This document shows positions 1 to 8,791 of a stretch of 64,000 bases of DNA, one piece after another. Where the stretch lies: the NCBI GenBank assembly GCA_017415555.1, contig JAFQGF010000040.1:1-64000 (forward strand), in the 5' to 3' direction. Origin of the DNA: Akkermansia sp. Lineage in GTDB: Bacteria > Verrucomicrobiota > Verrucomicrobiia > Verrucomicrobiales > Akkermansiaceae. Position 1 is the stretch's first letter. Each line of letters begins with the position of its first letter. The notes under the pieces were generated by a model. It saw only the letters and a list, made by a program, of their open reading frames with translations. It was not told the DNA's origin and searched no databases. Both the position numbers and the translations under genes were made by a program.

Positions 1-504
1 AGCCTCCTTTACAGCATCGTTAGCCACCTTGATGTCGGTGTCGATGAGGGCGAGGTTGGCGGCAAGAGCCTCCTGCTGCTTAGCGATGTCAGCCTTGTCG
101 GCCTTCTTGTTCTGAGCCTTCAGGGAAGCCACCTGCTTGGAAAGCTTCTCGTTGGTCTTCTTAGCCTCGGCGGTACGGGAATCGAGCTGCTTGATGTTGT
201 CGTTCACGTAGTCCTCCATGTTGGCATAAGCGGCCTTCTCCTTCACGATGGAGTTGGCCCACTGCAGACCGGCCATGGCACCCAGAAGGCCACCGGCGAT
301 GGCACCGGCTACCACGGATTCGGAGTCACCGCCTACGGCCAGACCAATAGCACCACCCACTACAGCACCACCCAGAGCACCGAGGGTGGAGCCCTGAATC
401 TGGGTCATACCCGTGTCGTCCACGGAGCAGGAAGTTAAGGGAGCGGCCATGATGCTGAGTGCAAGAATGCCGGCGGTCGTTGTCTTGATTTTGGTATTGT
501 TCAT
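1..504 (-). CDS. Glycine-zipper lipoprotein with coiled coil, partial (C-terminus outside window)
   Basis: The frame is open from an ATG at 504 down to base 1, so 168 residues are visible and the stop lies beyond the window. The N-terminus has a basic start, a hydrophobic stretch and a lipobox-like LTSC, which suggests an outer-membrane or periplasmic lipoprotein. Residues about 38-78 are very rich in Gly and Ala with a repeating small-residue pattern (GALGGAVVGGAIG), like glycine-zipper membrane-inserting segments. From about residue 80 it becomes Lys/Ala/Glu/Gln-rich and is probably a long coiled coil. It is the last visible member of a minus-strand group with the genes ending at 538, 1567 and 3028. 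Function is not recognised; a structural envelope role is inference. Confidence 0.75.
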   Translation of the reverse strand, partial: MNNTKIKTTTAGILALSIMAAPLTSCSVDDTGMTQIQGSTLGALGGAVVGGAIGLAVGGDSESVVAGAIAGGLLGAMAGLQWANSIVKEKAAYANMEDYVNDNIKQLDSRTAEAKKTNEKLSKQVASLKAQNKKADKADIAKQQEALAANLALIDTDIKVANDAVKEA

Positions 505-537
505 GTTATTGTATTGGTGTTAGTATGAAGAGAAAGT

Positions 538-1545
538 TTAATCTTTAGTTGCCATTTTCTGCGGCCCGGTATAGTTGAATTTCTTATACTTAGGCGTCAG
601 GGACGGGCGGTCACCGGTTGTAAGGATTTCCTGCATACCGGCAATCTTGCCTTCGTTGTTAACGAGAATCGTTGTCTTGTTGTATGCAGCAATCTCCTTC
701 CCGGCAGATTTATTGCTGTAGAGGAGGACGTAGCAGATTTCCACCTGAAGGCCGGAAACACCCACCTCCAGTATCTCAACGGCTCGCTCGGGGAACTTCG
801 TCACAATCTGCTGAGCCTTGGTCAGCAGATTCGAACGCGCAGCGGGCTTACCAGTCTTCAAATCCAACACTTCCTCGGCGAAGATGGACTCAAAGACTCC
901 GACATCGGGTCTGTTACTGGTAAGAAGGTTCAGGCGTTTCTCGACTATGTAGTTCACAAAGGGTGCGGCAAGTGAACCATCCTCATTGCGAACAATCATC
1001 TTATCCGAATCTGTGCCATTATCAGCCGCCGGCTTCGCGGGAGTTTTCAGTTTCTCCAGGCGCTCAGAGATAAGACGGAGAGCCTCATGACGGAAGCTGT
1101 TGTAGTTATTCGTATTCTCGAAGAACCCCTGCAAATCGTGCATGCTGGAGACATCCGTACCGGCCAACACATTATAAAGCCAGAGACGTGAATCAGAAAT
1201 ACTCTGTTTGGCACCGTAATTGCCATCATAAAAACACTTGACCAGTTCCACCTGGGAACGCACATGTCCATCCGTTGCAGCTACAAGCAGAGCTTTGTGA
1301 GCCATAGACGGAGCCCAGCGCGTATTCTGATTGCAGTACTCGTTGACCACCTTGTCGTACTGAGAAGACTCCAAACGGCTAATGGCATCGTATGTCTGCT
1401 GAACACCGGCATCGCAGGGCTCAGCAGGGGCAATCTGTTTGTCGTCTCGCACCGTGCTGGGTTGCAGCTCGCGCACTGCACCATCGGAAGAACCGACCAA
1501 TATAGCCGCCATGGCTGCAGTCGTTATTGTAATGTAAGATTTCAT
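538..1545 (-). CDS. Secreted protein of unknown function
   Basis: 335 residues starting at ATG 1545, with a short signal peptide (MKSYITITTAAMAAILVGSSDGA) and no lipobox. Residues about 45-165 contain Cys pairs and a helical region including ALLVAATDGHVRSQVELVKCFYDG, which resembles a single Sel1/TPR-like helical hairpin. The C-terminal half contains a possible beta-rich region ending near KKFNYTGPQ. I do not recognise a family. It sits 33 bases upstream of the glycine-zipper lipoprotein and 21 bases downstream of the coiled-coil membrane protein on the same strand, so it is probably cotranscribed and part of the same envelope function. Confidence 0.7.
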   Translation of the reverse strand: MKSYITITTAAMAAILVGSSDGAVRELQPSTVRDDKQIAPAEPCDAGVQQTYDAISRLESSQYDKVVNEYCNQNTRWAPSMAHKALLVAATDGHVRSQVELVKCFYDGNYGAKQSISDSRLWLYNVLAGTDVSSMHDLQGFFENTNNYNSFRHEALRLISERLEKLKTPAKPAADNGTDSDKMIVRNEDGSLAAPFVNYIVEKRLNLLTSNRPDVGVFESIFAEEVLDLKTGKPAARSNLLTKAQQIVTKFPERAVEILEVGVSGLQVEICYVLLYSNKSAGKEIAAYNKTTILVNNEGKIAGMQEILTTGDRPSLTPKYKKFNYTGPQKMATKD

Positions 1546-1566
1546 GGAATTTAGAATGCTGAGTTA

Positions 1567-3006
1567 TTAGTTCTTGTTGCGATTCTCCAGCAGGAGCTGG
1601 ATATCCTGCGCACGCATTGCAATAATGAGATTACTTACCACGAAATCCATGAGAATCAGTATCAAAGCCCAGAGAATCCAGCTGGCAGCAATACCGCCGA
1701 GCGTGATACATACTCCCATGAGCAGAAGATCCAGACCCAGTTCCTTACAGCCTGCGCTCCAAGCATTTTCTCTAGCCTCGATAGCCCTGGCGATGGACGC
1801 TTCCATGTCCTTAATAAGGGAGGCATGCTCCTCTCGCATTTTCTGCAAATTGGCAGGAAAATCAGCGATTTCCTTCTTAAGGGTTTGTGCGGCACTGCGT
1901 ACTGGATCCACTTTATTCATAACCGACCAATCACTCAGTACGTCAGATTTGGAAGCAGTGAGACTCTTATTCACATCGGAAAGAGTATTTAACTGATTGT
2001 CAATCGGACGCAGCTGGTTCTGCAGGCGGGCAATTTCTTCTTGGCACTGGGCAATACGCTCCTGCAGAGTTTTGATACGCTGCTTATCCTCATCAGTAAG
2101 CTCAGGATTCGGGTCGACAGCTTCTTTAGTCGTTTCCTTCTTCAGGTCAGGGCTTTCACGCAGGAAAGGAAGCCAGGCAATAAGGCGGGCTACTGAGCCA
2201 CGGAACTCCGCTACCTGTCCGGAATCAAGCAATTCGTTACTCATCACCGCAGAAACAGCCCCGGGAAGCAGACGACCTACATTAATACGCCTCTCATCAT
2301 CCGAATGGCTCAGATAAAGCGGAGCCTTGTTCATGAGTTCCTTTTTGCGCGGGATGTAAGTAATCACCTTCTGACGCACACGGTAGGAATTGTAGATATT
2401 CTGAATTTCCTGCTTTAAACGGGCAATCTGCTGCTCCTGTTCTGAAATTTTAGCAAGAAGTGCCTGCCTCTTTTCCTGAACGGAACCCACAAGCTTATCC
2501 AGCCCGGTGAAGATGCTCTTATACAGCTCCTGCTTCAACTCATCCAGATTCTTCATTTTCTGATCAACCGTCTGCAAATACTGCTCGCAGGCTTCCGCTG
2601 TGTCCAGATTCGGAATCTGCAGGGGAGCAAACTGATAGCCGGATGAAAGCGGGCTCACCTTCTTTACCTCCTCCAATGCTACTGCAACATCCCGGTTAAA
2701 TGCCTCAACGGCTTGGGTGAGAGCATTGCGGGCATCAGTAATGCGCTGTTCATGGCCATTGATGAAATCCTTTTCCTGCTGAGCACAACTCCGCTTTGTC
2801 TCCTCAAGAATAAGCTTCTGCTTCTCAATGACCTGCGTAGCGGCAGCATAAGCCTCCGTAAGAGGAACAAGCCCCATCGTAGTCGTTACAATTTTGAAAA
2901 TTCCCCATCCGGAAGAGCCCAACAACCCCAGTATCAACAGAGTGTAGGCGATGGCACGAATGCCCTTAACAAAGGAATACCCGGCAATAAATGATTCTTT
3001 TTTCAT
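1567..3006 (-). CDS. Membrane protein with long periplasmic or cytoplasmic coiled coil
   Basis: 479 residues. One transmembrane helix lies near residues 17-42. A very long Lys/Glu/Gln-rich helical region (about 50-425), with heptad-like stretches such as KISEQEQQIARLKQEIQNIY and RIAQCQEEIARLQNQL, is predicted as coiled coil. Hydrophobic segments near residues 428-468 form one or two more membrane helices. The two ends are thus membrane-anchored and the middle could span a compartment. No enzymatic motif is visible. It is followed at 21 bases by a secreted protein and preceded by a small membrane protein, so the set looks like an operon. Function unknown. Confidence 0.75.
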   Translation of the reverse strand: MKKESFIAGYSFVKGIRAIAYTLLILGLLGSSGWGIFKIVTTTMGLVPLTEAYAAATQVIEKQKLILEETKRSCAQQEKDFINGHEQRITDARNALTQAVEAFNRDVAVALEEVKKVSPLSSGYQFAPLQIPNLDTAEACEQYLQTVDQKMKNLDELKQELYKSIFTGLDKLVGSVQEKRQALLAKISEQEQQIARLKQEIQNIYNSYRVRQKVITYIPRKKELMNKAPLYLSHSDDERRINVGRLLPGAVSAVMSNELLDSGQVAEFRGSVARLIAWLPFLRESPDLKKETTKEAVDPNPELTDEDKQRIKTLQERIAQCQEEIARLQNQLRPIDNQLNTLSDVNKSLTASKSDVLSDWSVMNKVDPVRSAAQTLKKEIADFPANLQKMREEHASLIKDMEASIARAIEARENAWSAGCKELGLDLLLMGVCITLGGIAASWILWALILILMDFVVSNLIIAMRAQDIQLLLENRNKN

Positions 3007-3027
3007 GTCTCCTGACGCGTTACAGAT

Positions 3028-3252
3028 TTACAGCAGATAGAGTACTCCTACATAGATCAGCTCCAGAAGAGCAATACAGGCAGTAACGATTGACACAATC
3101 TTCGAAGCCTTAATAGTCACAGCCTTAATTTTGTCTGCTCTGGCGTCCCAATCTGTCTTGTTCACAGGAGGCGGAGGAACAGCCAGGGCGACCGGAGTAT
3201 CCACCTCCTCCGGCAATACGGGTACAGCCGGCGGTATTTCTTCTTGTTCCAT
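3028..3252 (-). CDS. Small C-terminally anchored membrane protein
   Basis: 74 residues from ATG 3252 (MEQEEIPP). The frame stays open upstream to an ATG-like position at 3339, but the upstream part has no clear character. The N-terminal half is Pro/Glu/Val-rich and acidic; the C-terminal 30 residues form one hydrophobic helix (IVSIVTACIALLELIYVGVLYLL) that ends at the stop, which suggests a tail-anchored topology. It is the first gene of the minus-strand group that continues with the coiled-coil membrane protein, and probably a small partner of it. No family recognised. Confidence 0.55.
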   Translation of the reverse strand: MEQEEIPPAVPVLPEEVDTPVALAVPPPPVNKTDWDARADKIKAVTIKASKIVSIVTACIALLELIYVGVLYLL

Positions 3253-3339
3253 AATTGTGTAAGTAAGTTCTGAGGTATAGCGCACATCCCATGCTGAATC
3301 GAGATACTCAACCTGAGCTGCATTTCGATACAATCTCAT

Positions 3340-3526
3340 GTATCCAGACCAACATCCATCGCGGCCTGCGAGTTAACTTATATCATTTTGCGTTACACAT
3401 GTACAGCAAAAATTGTGATTTTGTATGCCCGAAGCACAAAAAAAATAAAAAGCGCATATTAAAAACACCGCCGACGGACGAAACTGCGCGTAAAAACCTT
3501 TTTTCGAGACCGGGAAGCGTGCACCT
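3340..3526. other. Intergenic region, no gene seen
   Basis: AT-rich stretch between the small membrane protein and the end of gluQ. I find no hairpin with a U-run, no RNA-like fold and no convincing promoter with a good -35, although the promoter of the small membrane protein operon must lie here or in its 5' part. Confidence 0.4.
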
Positions 3527-4399
3527 CTACACTTTCCAGATGCCTTCATTGGCGAGAGCCGCTTTCAGCGATTGCCGGACAGCCTGTGGACTGAGCCCCG
3601 CTGCACGCAGCGACGCGAGGGAGCGAGCTCCGTCCCTCTTGGCCAAACGCCTCCCCGTGTTATCCTTCAGCAATTCGTGGTGGCAATACAACGGCACGGG
3701 CAATCCGAGCACAGCCTGCAAAGCACGGTGAATATGCGTCGCCTCGAACAAATCTTCTCCACGCGTCACATGACTGACGCCCTGTGCAGCGTCATCCACA
3801 ACGACAGCTAAGTGATAACTGGCAGGCATCTCCTTGCGAGCCAGCACCACATCCCCATATTCCGAGGGCACACAGCACTGCACGCCACGCCGCATATCTT
3901 CCCACAGAGGGCAACCGATAAGCTCCTGCACGCGCTGCATATCGATACGCCAGGCGTGGGCATCCCCACGAGCCAGGCGTTCAGCCACTACATCCCGGTG
4001 CAGCTTACGGCATGTTCCCGGGTACAGGTAACCCAGGCTGCTGTGCGGAGCCCTGCCCATCTCGGCAATCTGAGCCTTAATTTCACTGCGAGTGCAGAAA
4101 CACGGATAAAGTAACCCCATCTCCCGCAATCTTTCCAGTGCAGAAGCATACACATCAAATCGCCCGCTCTGCACCATCACCTCTCCATCAAAATGCAGTC
4201 CCAGCCATTGCAAATCCTCATACATAAGCTCCACCCACTCCCGGCTACGGGCGCGAGTAATATCAATATCCTCAATGCGCAGCAGACACCGCCCGCCGTG
4301 TTCATCGGCAAAGCATCGGGCCTGCAACGCAGCCAGCAAATGCCCCACGTGCAGCGGGCCGCTGGGCGTGGGGGCAAAGCGTGTAATGACCTGGCTCAT
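3527..4399 (-). CDS. gluQ: Glutamyl-Q tRNA(Asp) synthetase
   Basis: 290 residues. It matches the catalytic core of glutamyl-tRNA synthetase: RFAPTPSGPLHVGHL carries the HIGH-type motif near residue 17, LLRIEDID follows, and RRLAKRDGA is the KMSKS-type loop. Cysteines in CFCTR and YPGTCR form the zinc site found in GluQ. The anticodon-binding domain of true GluRS is absent, and about 290 residues is normal for GluQ. The family attaches glutamate to queuosine in the anticodon of tRNA(Asp). Start ATG 4399 overlaps the upstream stop in a TGATG; a TTG at 4402 is also in frame. It is the last gene of an operon with two unknown proteins and an ABC transporter. Confidence 0.93.
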   Translation of the reverse strand: MSQVITRFAPTPSGPLHVGHLLAALQARCFADEHGGRCLLRIEDIDITRARSREWVELMYEDLQWLGLHFDGEVMVQSGRFDVYASALERLREMGLLYPCFCTRSEIKAQIAEMGRAPHSSLGYLYPGTCRKLHRDVVAERLARGDAHAWRIDMQRVQELIGCPLWEDMRRGVQCCVPSEYGDVVLARKEMPASYHLAVVVDDAAQGVSHVTRGEDLFEATHIHRALQAVLGLPVPLYCHHELLKDNTGRRLAKRDGARSLASLRAAGLSPQAVRQSLKAALANEGIWKV

Positions 4400-6285
4400 C
4401 AATAGGTAGCCTCGACAATCACCTTCGTTACTTCCTCTATACCCTTCTTAGCCAGCTTGGAATGGGGGTAAAAGCAACGAGCGCGATAATAGCCGGCCAG
4501 CGCGGAGCCATATTCACGGCGCGAACGACAATCCTCCGCATCGCGCAGAGCCATCACGAAGTTATTTGCCTCTGACTCATAGCGATGAAACTCATCAAGG
4601 AATTTCATATCTGTCGAATAGCGTTCGTCTGCCTTCATCTCGTACAACTTCTCGTACGCTGCACAGGGCCCCATGGTGCGATCCTGCAACGCCACAGACT
4701 TCAACTCCGCCAGCATGGCGTCGATACGGGCAATCAACTCAATGGATTCCATGTACTTCTTCTCCAGCTGCGGGTCAGTGGCAACCACCTTAAAGCGCTC
4801 GCGCTCCTTGTAGATGGTGCGGAAATCCTTACGGTCGTAGAGTACACGGAACTCTGCCTTCTGGGGCTCAAAACTATCCAAGCGTGCAATTTCCTCCTCA
4901 CCCTTCTGCAGGTTGGGGTTACGCGGCCAGATGATGGCCGCCTCCGTCGCATGCTTCTTAAACTCCTCGTCCTTACCCTCCGCAAGAGCCTTTCGAGCGG
5001 CACGCAGAGCAAAATCACTCTGGCGTTTTTTGCCGGCAGTGTACGACATCAGCAAAGAATCATCGAACGCCACATCCATCTTCTTCATTTCCTGCGCAAT
5101 TTCTTCCACTTTGTCGTAGTCTCGGGCATTCAGAGCCGAGAGGGATTGCTTGCGCAGGTTCCAATAGTCGGCAATTCGCAGGCGATCCTTCGCCGGGAAG
5201 GTAGCCACGCTCTGCATATACTCACCCACAGCAACAGCTGTAATCAGGCGGTTCGTCGCCTCACCCAGTTTATTCTGCGCAAGCGCACCATGCACGGCAT
5301 CTATACTCTGGTCCACCTCACGACGGGCATTGCTGGCCATGGTATCGATGGTAGTAATGGTAGGCGGCATACCGGAAATGCCGGTAAACATTTTGTAGGC
5401 ATCAGAATTCTTGTCCAAATCCACACGCGTGTTGCCATCGCGGAACACATGGCGGTACACTCGGGCACCTATGACAGCATGGTCGTAACGCCGCTGCAAC
5501 AGGAAACCCACCAGCACGGACTGATAGTTCACCTTGGCAATGGGAAGCGACGCCTGACTGGCGGCCTCGTTAGCACCCTGCTTTGTTTTTTTCTCCGCAA
5601 TCTTACTGGTGTTAGCGGCTATCTGGAAAGTATGGGACACACCACCACTCGTACCGGCACCGGCAGCATGCTTATCCGAGCGCACCCCCTTCTGTGTATT
5701 GCGGTTCGTGAGTGTATTTGTCTTTTTAATGAGCTTGTCAATTTCCTGATCCAGCTCGGCATTCGCCTCATCGCGGCGGCGGTTGGCTCGCTGCACATCC
5801 AGTGCACTGACAATAGCACTGGCCAATGCACCGGCCTGCCCACCATCACCGGGATATGATGATGCCTCATACAGCCCCATACCGATGGACACCAGGGCTT
5901 TGCTTCCAATCCTGTTAGCGCCCTTGGTATACTTCTGGGTGTACTTCAGGATAGCCTCAATATTCTTGCGATACACGCGGGATTGCTCTGTATTATCCGG
6001 TGTCTGGCTGAGGAATTTCTCGAAACGTTCCCGGACTACGGCGTTATTACCTATATCAAACTTGGCACCACCATAGGACATCGTATCATTGGAAGGATCC
6101 AGCAGAGGCAGCTCCATACCGAACATCTGCGGGGGTGGTGTCTCACCAACACGATTCGGGTCGTTATTCTCCACGCCACTCTGGGTCTGAGTACTACGCC
6201 CGGAAGCATCAAAACTGCTAGGCATCTGGCCCCGGGCAGTTCCCAATGCCAATGCGATAAGAGGAAATAGATAGAGAGCTTTCAT
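4399..6285 (-). CDS. Exported helical protein of unknown function, TPR-like C-terminus
   Basis: 628 residues from ATG 6285 (a GTG at 6288 precedes it). It has a signal peptide (MKALYLFPLIALALGTARGQ). The middle has an Ala/Gly-rich patch around residues 125-145 and a Lys/Asn-rich linker. From about residue 330 on it is mostly helical, with repeated alanine-rich helices (RKALAEGKDEEFKKHATEA, YGSALAGYYRARCFYPHSKLAKKG) that resemble TPR units. No catalytic motif is recognised. Start and stop both overlap neighbours by TGATG, so it is translationally coupled to the small membrane protein before it and to gluQ after it. Function unknown. Confidence 0.75.
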   Translation of the reverse strand: MKALYLFPLIALALGTARGQMPSSFDASGRSTQTQSGVENNDPNRVGETPPPQMFGMELPLLDPSNDTMSYGGAKFDIGNNAVVRERFEKFLSQTPDNTEQSRVYRKNIEAILKYTQKYTKGANRIGSKALVSIGMGLYEASSYPGDGGQAGALASAIVSALDVQRANRRRDEANAELDQEIDKLIKKTNTLTNRNTQKGVRSDKHAAGAGTSGGVSHTFQIAANTSKIAEKKTKQGANEAASQASLPIAKVNYQSVLVGFLLQRRYDHAVIGARVYRHVFRDGNTRVDLDKNSDAYKMFTGISGMPPTITTIDTMASNARREVDQSIDAVHGALAQNKLGEATNRLITAVAVGEYMQSVATFPAKDRLRIADYWNLRKQSLSALNARDYDKVEEIAQEMKKMDVAFDDSLLMSYTAGKKRQSDFALRAARKALAEGKDEEFKKHATEAAIIWPRNPNLQKGEEEIARLDSFEPQKAEFRVLYDRKDFRTIYKERERFKVVATDPQLEKKYMESIELIARIDAMLAELKSVALQDRTMGPCAAYEKLYEMKADERYSTDMKFLDEFHRYESEANNFVMALRDAEDCRSRREYGSALAGYYRARCFYPHSKLAKKGIEEVTKVIVEATY

Positions 6286-6728
6286 CACTTTGCTTTCACT
6301 TCGTTTACCACCAGAATTCCTTTCACTTCGTTGCCATCTGCACTGCGTCCGGTACGGCAGGAGACATCAAAAATAAAGGTATCACCGCGCGTGATGTTGA
6401 TGGGCTGAGGATTCATCTCCAACACCAGCAACGGCAGACGCTCATTACGATTGTTGCGCATGGAAACAGACACCATGCGGTTGCCACCGTGGGATTCGAT
6501 ACTTTCCACCTTCCCCTCCAGTATATAGCGGTTGCCGGTGGACGCAAAGCGAGAGCCATCCTGCCGATACTGCGCAATATTGAAGGGTTGAGGCTCTGTC
6601 CCACTGCGAGCCGAGGGTTTAAAGAACAGCATACCTGCCAGCAATACTACCAGCAGACACAAGCCACCCATGATGAGCTGTGTGGAATTCTTCTTTTTGC
6701 CGCGACCGCGGCGCGAACTTCTGGCCAT
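6285..6728 (-). CDS. Small single-pass membrane protein of unknown function
   Basis: 147 residues. It has a very basic N-terminus (RSSRRGRGKKK), one transmembrane helix near residues 18-36, then about 100 residues that are probably beta-rich (YILEGKVESIESHGGNRMVSVSMRN and TFIFDVSCRTG) and may form a small OB-like barrel outside the membrane. That fold is inference. The stop overlaps the next start by TGATG, and it follows the ABC transporter by 24 bases, so it belongs to the same operon. Confidence 0.7.
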   Translation of the reverse strand: MARSSRRGRGKKKNSTQLIMGGLCLLVVLLAGMLFFKPSARSGTEPQPFNIAQYRQDGSRFASTGNRYILEGKVESIESHGGNRMVSVSMRNNRNERLPLLVLEMNPQPINITRGDTFIFDVSCRTGRSADGNEVKGILVVNEVKAK

Positions 6729-6752
6729 GTTGTCTTATATTTATGTGTTAAA

Positions 6753-8489
6753 TTACTCCCAGCGTGTACGGCGAACGCCAATATAGGTAAGGACAAGCCC
6801 CAGAACAATGTGGGCCATAAGAACGATACGGCAAGGCATTGCATCCTTAAATGAGGTCTGCACAATACTCTTGACTGCCACCAGGTCATCCGGCCTCAGT
6901 CCGCCTTCGATACTGCCACTCCAGGCCCAGTAAGCGGAAATAAAGGGTTGGGTCAGGCTTTCCACCATCTCCGGCAGAGCCAGCACAGCTCCGGACAAGG
7001 GCAACTGAAAGCCTACCAGATAGATACTCAACAGGGACGCCTGATCCGCAGTCTTACAGTTGGCAGAAATACCAAGACAGACGGAAGTCATGGCAGCATT
7101 GGCCAGCATCAGGAATACCAGATGATTCAAGGCATCCCCACGGAAGGGCCAGAACCACTGCACAAAAAGGAACATCCACAGGCTCTGTATGAGCACCAGT
7201 ACCAGCAAATACACCGCCTTAGATGCCACATAGGCACCCACCCCGGTACCGGCAAACTTTTCTTTCTCCATGATAAGGCGCTCGCCGGCAACTTCGCGAG
7301 CCGAATTATTGGAGCCCATAAGGCCGAGCAGAATCACCTCGAACATGATGATACCGGAGACTGCAGAGCCCACCCTGGCTCGAACCTCAGCCTGCTCCTG
7401 CTGAGCCTGAATATCTGCCGCTATATCTGTTCCGGCCACATCCGTCAGCGTCAGCAACTGATCCTGCCCCTTACTGGAGAAAAGCGCCACCAGTATGGGA
7501 AATACCACAATCATGGCCACCTGCAGCATAAGCTGCGTGCGGTCGCGCAACAGTATGGAAAAACGGCGCCTTAACAGCATCGATAGCTGAGTCATGAAGC
7601 CGGGTGCCAGGGATTCGCTATCCTCATCTTCATCCGAACGCGGGCTGGGAGGAGGCGGGCTTTCACCACGCTGTGAAAACTTAGCCACATGTTCTTCCTC
7701 CAGGCGTTTGTAATAATCGAGGCGGTGCTTCATCCAGCTGGCCCCCCACTCTATTGGCTCGCGAAGCGCCAGGCGGGGATACACCTCTTCAAAATTATCC
7801 ACCGAAAAATAGTGCACCATGACGGAGGGTGAACCATGGAATGCCAGATTACCACGCACCATCACCATAATGCTGTCGTAAAGCTCCATCTGGGCCAAAC
7901 TGTGTGTCACAGATATCACAATACGCCCATCTTTCATGCTCAGGTCATGCAACAACTGGACTATCTCGCGCTCTGAGCGCGGGTCCAGACCACTCGTCAC
8001 TTCATCACACAGCAGAATACGGGGGCTGCTCACCAACTCCATAGCCAAAGCAAGACGGCGCTTTTGCCCGCCGGAGAGCAACTTCACCTGGCGGTCGGCA
8101 ATATCCGTCATCCCAGTTTCTGCCAGAACGTTATCAATAATATCGTTCAGTTCATCTTCATCTGCATTCACGCGCAGTCGCGCCGAGCTCTCAATGCTCT
8201 CATCCACCGTCAGTTCATCGTATGCTATGCTGAACTGAGGCACATAGCCAATCTCGTGCGGCTCAAAATCCCCTTCCTCGGACAAATCACGCCCCTCCCA
8301 GAAAAACGAGCCATCCGTTGTTTCCTTAATGCCGGCAATCGCCTTGAGCAGGGTCGTTTTGCCGCAACCTGAAGGCCCCACAATAGCCATAAAATGTCCT
8401 CGCGGAACACAGAAATTCACGTCATTGAGGAGGAAGATGGACTCTTCACCGGATTCCACCTCCAGAGATATATTGCGGGCTTCAAGCAT
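6753..8489 (-). CDS. ABCG-type ABC transporter, fused ATPase and permease
   Basis: 578 residues starting at ATG 8489; the open frame extends further upstream, but the protein begins naturally with MLEARNISLEV. The N-terminal ATPase domain has Walker A GPSGCGKT (residues 38-45), a Q-loop region, signature LSGGQKRRLAL, Walker B ILLCDE and the switch His in VTHS. A charged Pro/Asp/Glu linker (PPPPSPRSDEDEDSES) follows. The C-terminal half has about six membrane helices and matches ABC-2 type permeases. ATPase-before-permease order is that of the ABCG or White half-transporters; these act as dimers and usually export lipids or small molecules. Substrate cannot be read from the sequence. It opens the operon that ends with gluQ. 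Confidence 0.88.
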   Translation of the reverse strand: MLEARNISLEVESGEESIFLLNDVNFCVPRGHFMAIVGPSGCGKTTLLKAIAGIKETTDGSFFWEGRDLSEEGDFEPHEIGYVPQFSIAYDELTVDESIESSARLRVNADEDELNDIIDNVLAETGMTDIADRQVKLLSGGQKRRLALAMELVSSPRILLCDEVTSGLDPRSEREIVQLLHDLSMKDGRIVISVTHSLAQMELYDSIMVMVRGNLAFHGSPSVMVHYFSVDNFEEVYPRLALREPIEWGASWMKHRLDYYKRLEEEHVAKFSQRGESPPPPSPRSDEDEDSESLAPGFMTQLSMLLRRRFSILLRDRTQLMLQVAMIVVFPILVALFSSKGQDQLLTLTDVAGTDIAADIQAQQEQAEVRARVGSAVSGIIMFEVILLGLMGSNNSAREVAGERLIMEKEKFAGTGVGAYVASKAVYLLVLVLIQSLWMFLFVQWFWPFRGDALNHLVFLMLANAAMTSVCLGISANCKTADQASLLSIYLVGFQLPLSGAVLALPEMVESLTQPFISAYWAWSGSIEGGLRPDDLVAVKSIVQTSFKDAMPCRIVLMAHIVLGLVLTYIGVRRTRWE

Positions 8490-8511
8490 AATATCAGACT
8501 TTATCGCACCT

Positions 8512-8541
8512 ATCCTATCAGAAATCACCCCTGCTCTGCAA
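8512..8541 (-). promoter_or_regulatory. Predicted sigma70-type promoter of the ABC transporter operon
   Basis: On the minus strand, TTGCAG (8541-8536) and TAGGAT (8517-8512) are separated by 18 bases. Transcription would start about 16 bases before the ATG at 8489. Prediction only. Confidence 0.4.
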
Positions 8542-8791
8542 GCTAAAAAGTAGCATACACACTGCATTGCCCCAAAAAAAGTGCTCTGCCATACTGATAG
8601 AGCTACACAACTCATCAGTCTTTCCGAACATGGGGATTATTTGTCGACAAACCCAAACTTCCCCGGAGGGGAACCGAAGCCTATTCACAATGCACAGCGA
8701 GCCTGACTTTCAATGCCAGTGTCCTCAATCAGGTATCAGAACACTTACTTCACCCATCGACGCTGAAAAACAAGCGTGCAGAAAGACATTC
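8542..8791. other. Intergenic region between ABC transporter and ptsI, nothing recognised
   Basis: About 250 bases between the end of ptsI and the promoter of the ABC transporter. Open frames run through it on the plus strand but have no start context, no recognisable product and continue antisense into ptsI. No clear terminator hairpin was found after ptsI. Confidence 0.4.

Noticed and set aside
4585..5859. Long plus-strand open frame (424 codons) antisense to the helical exported protein
   Set aside because: It mirrors the minus-strand gene, has odd composition (His/Leu-rich) and no start context. The minus-strand gene has a signal peptide and coupled neighbours.
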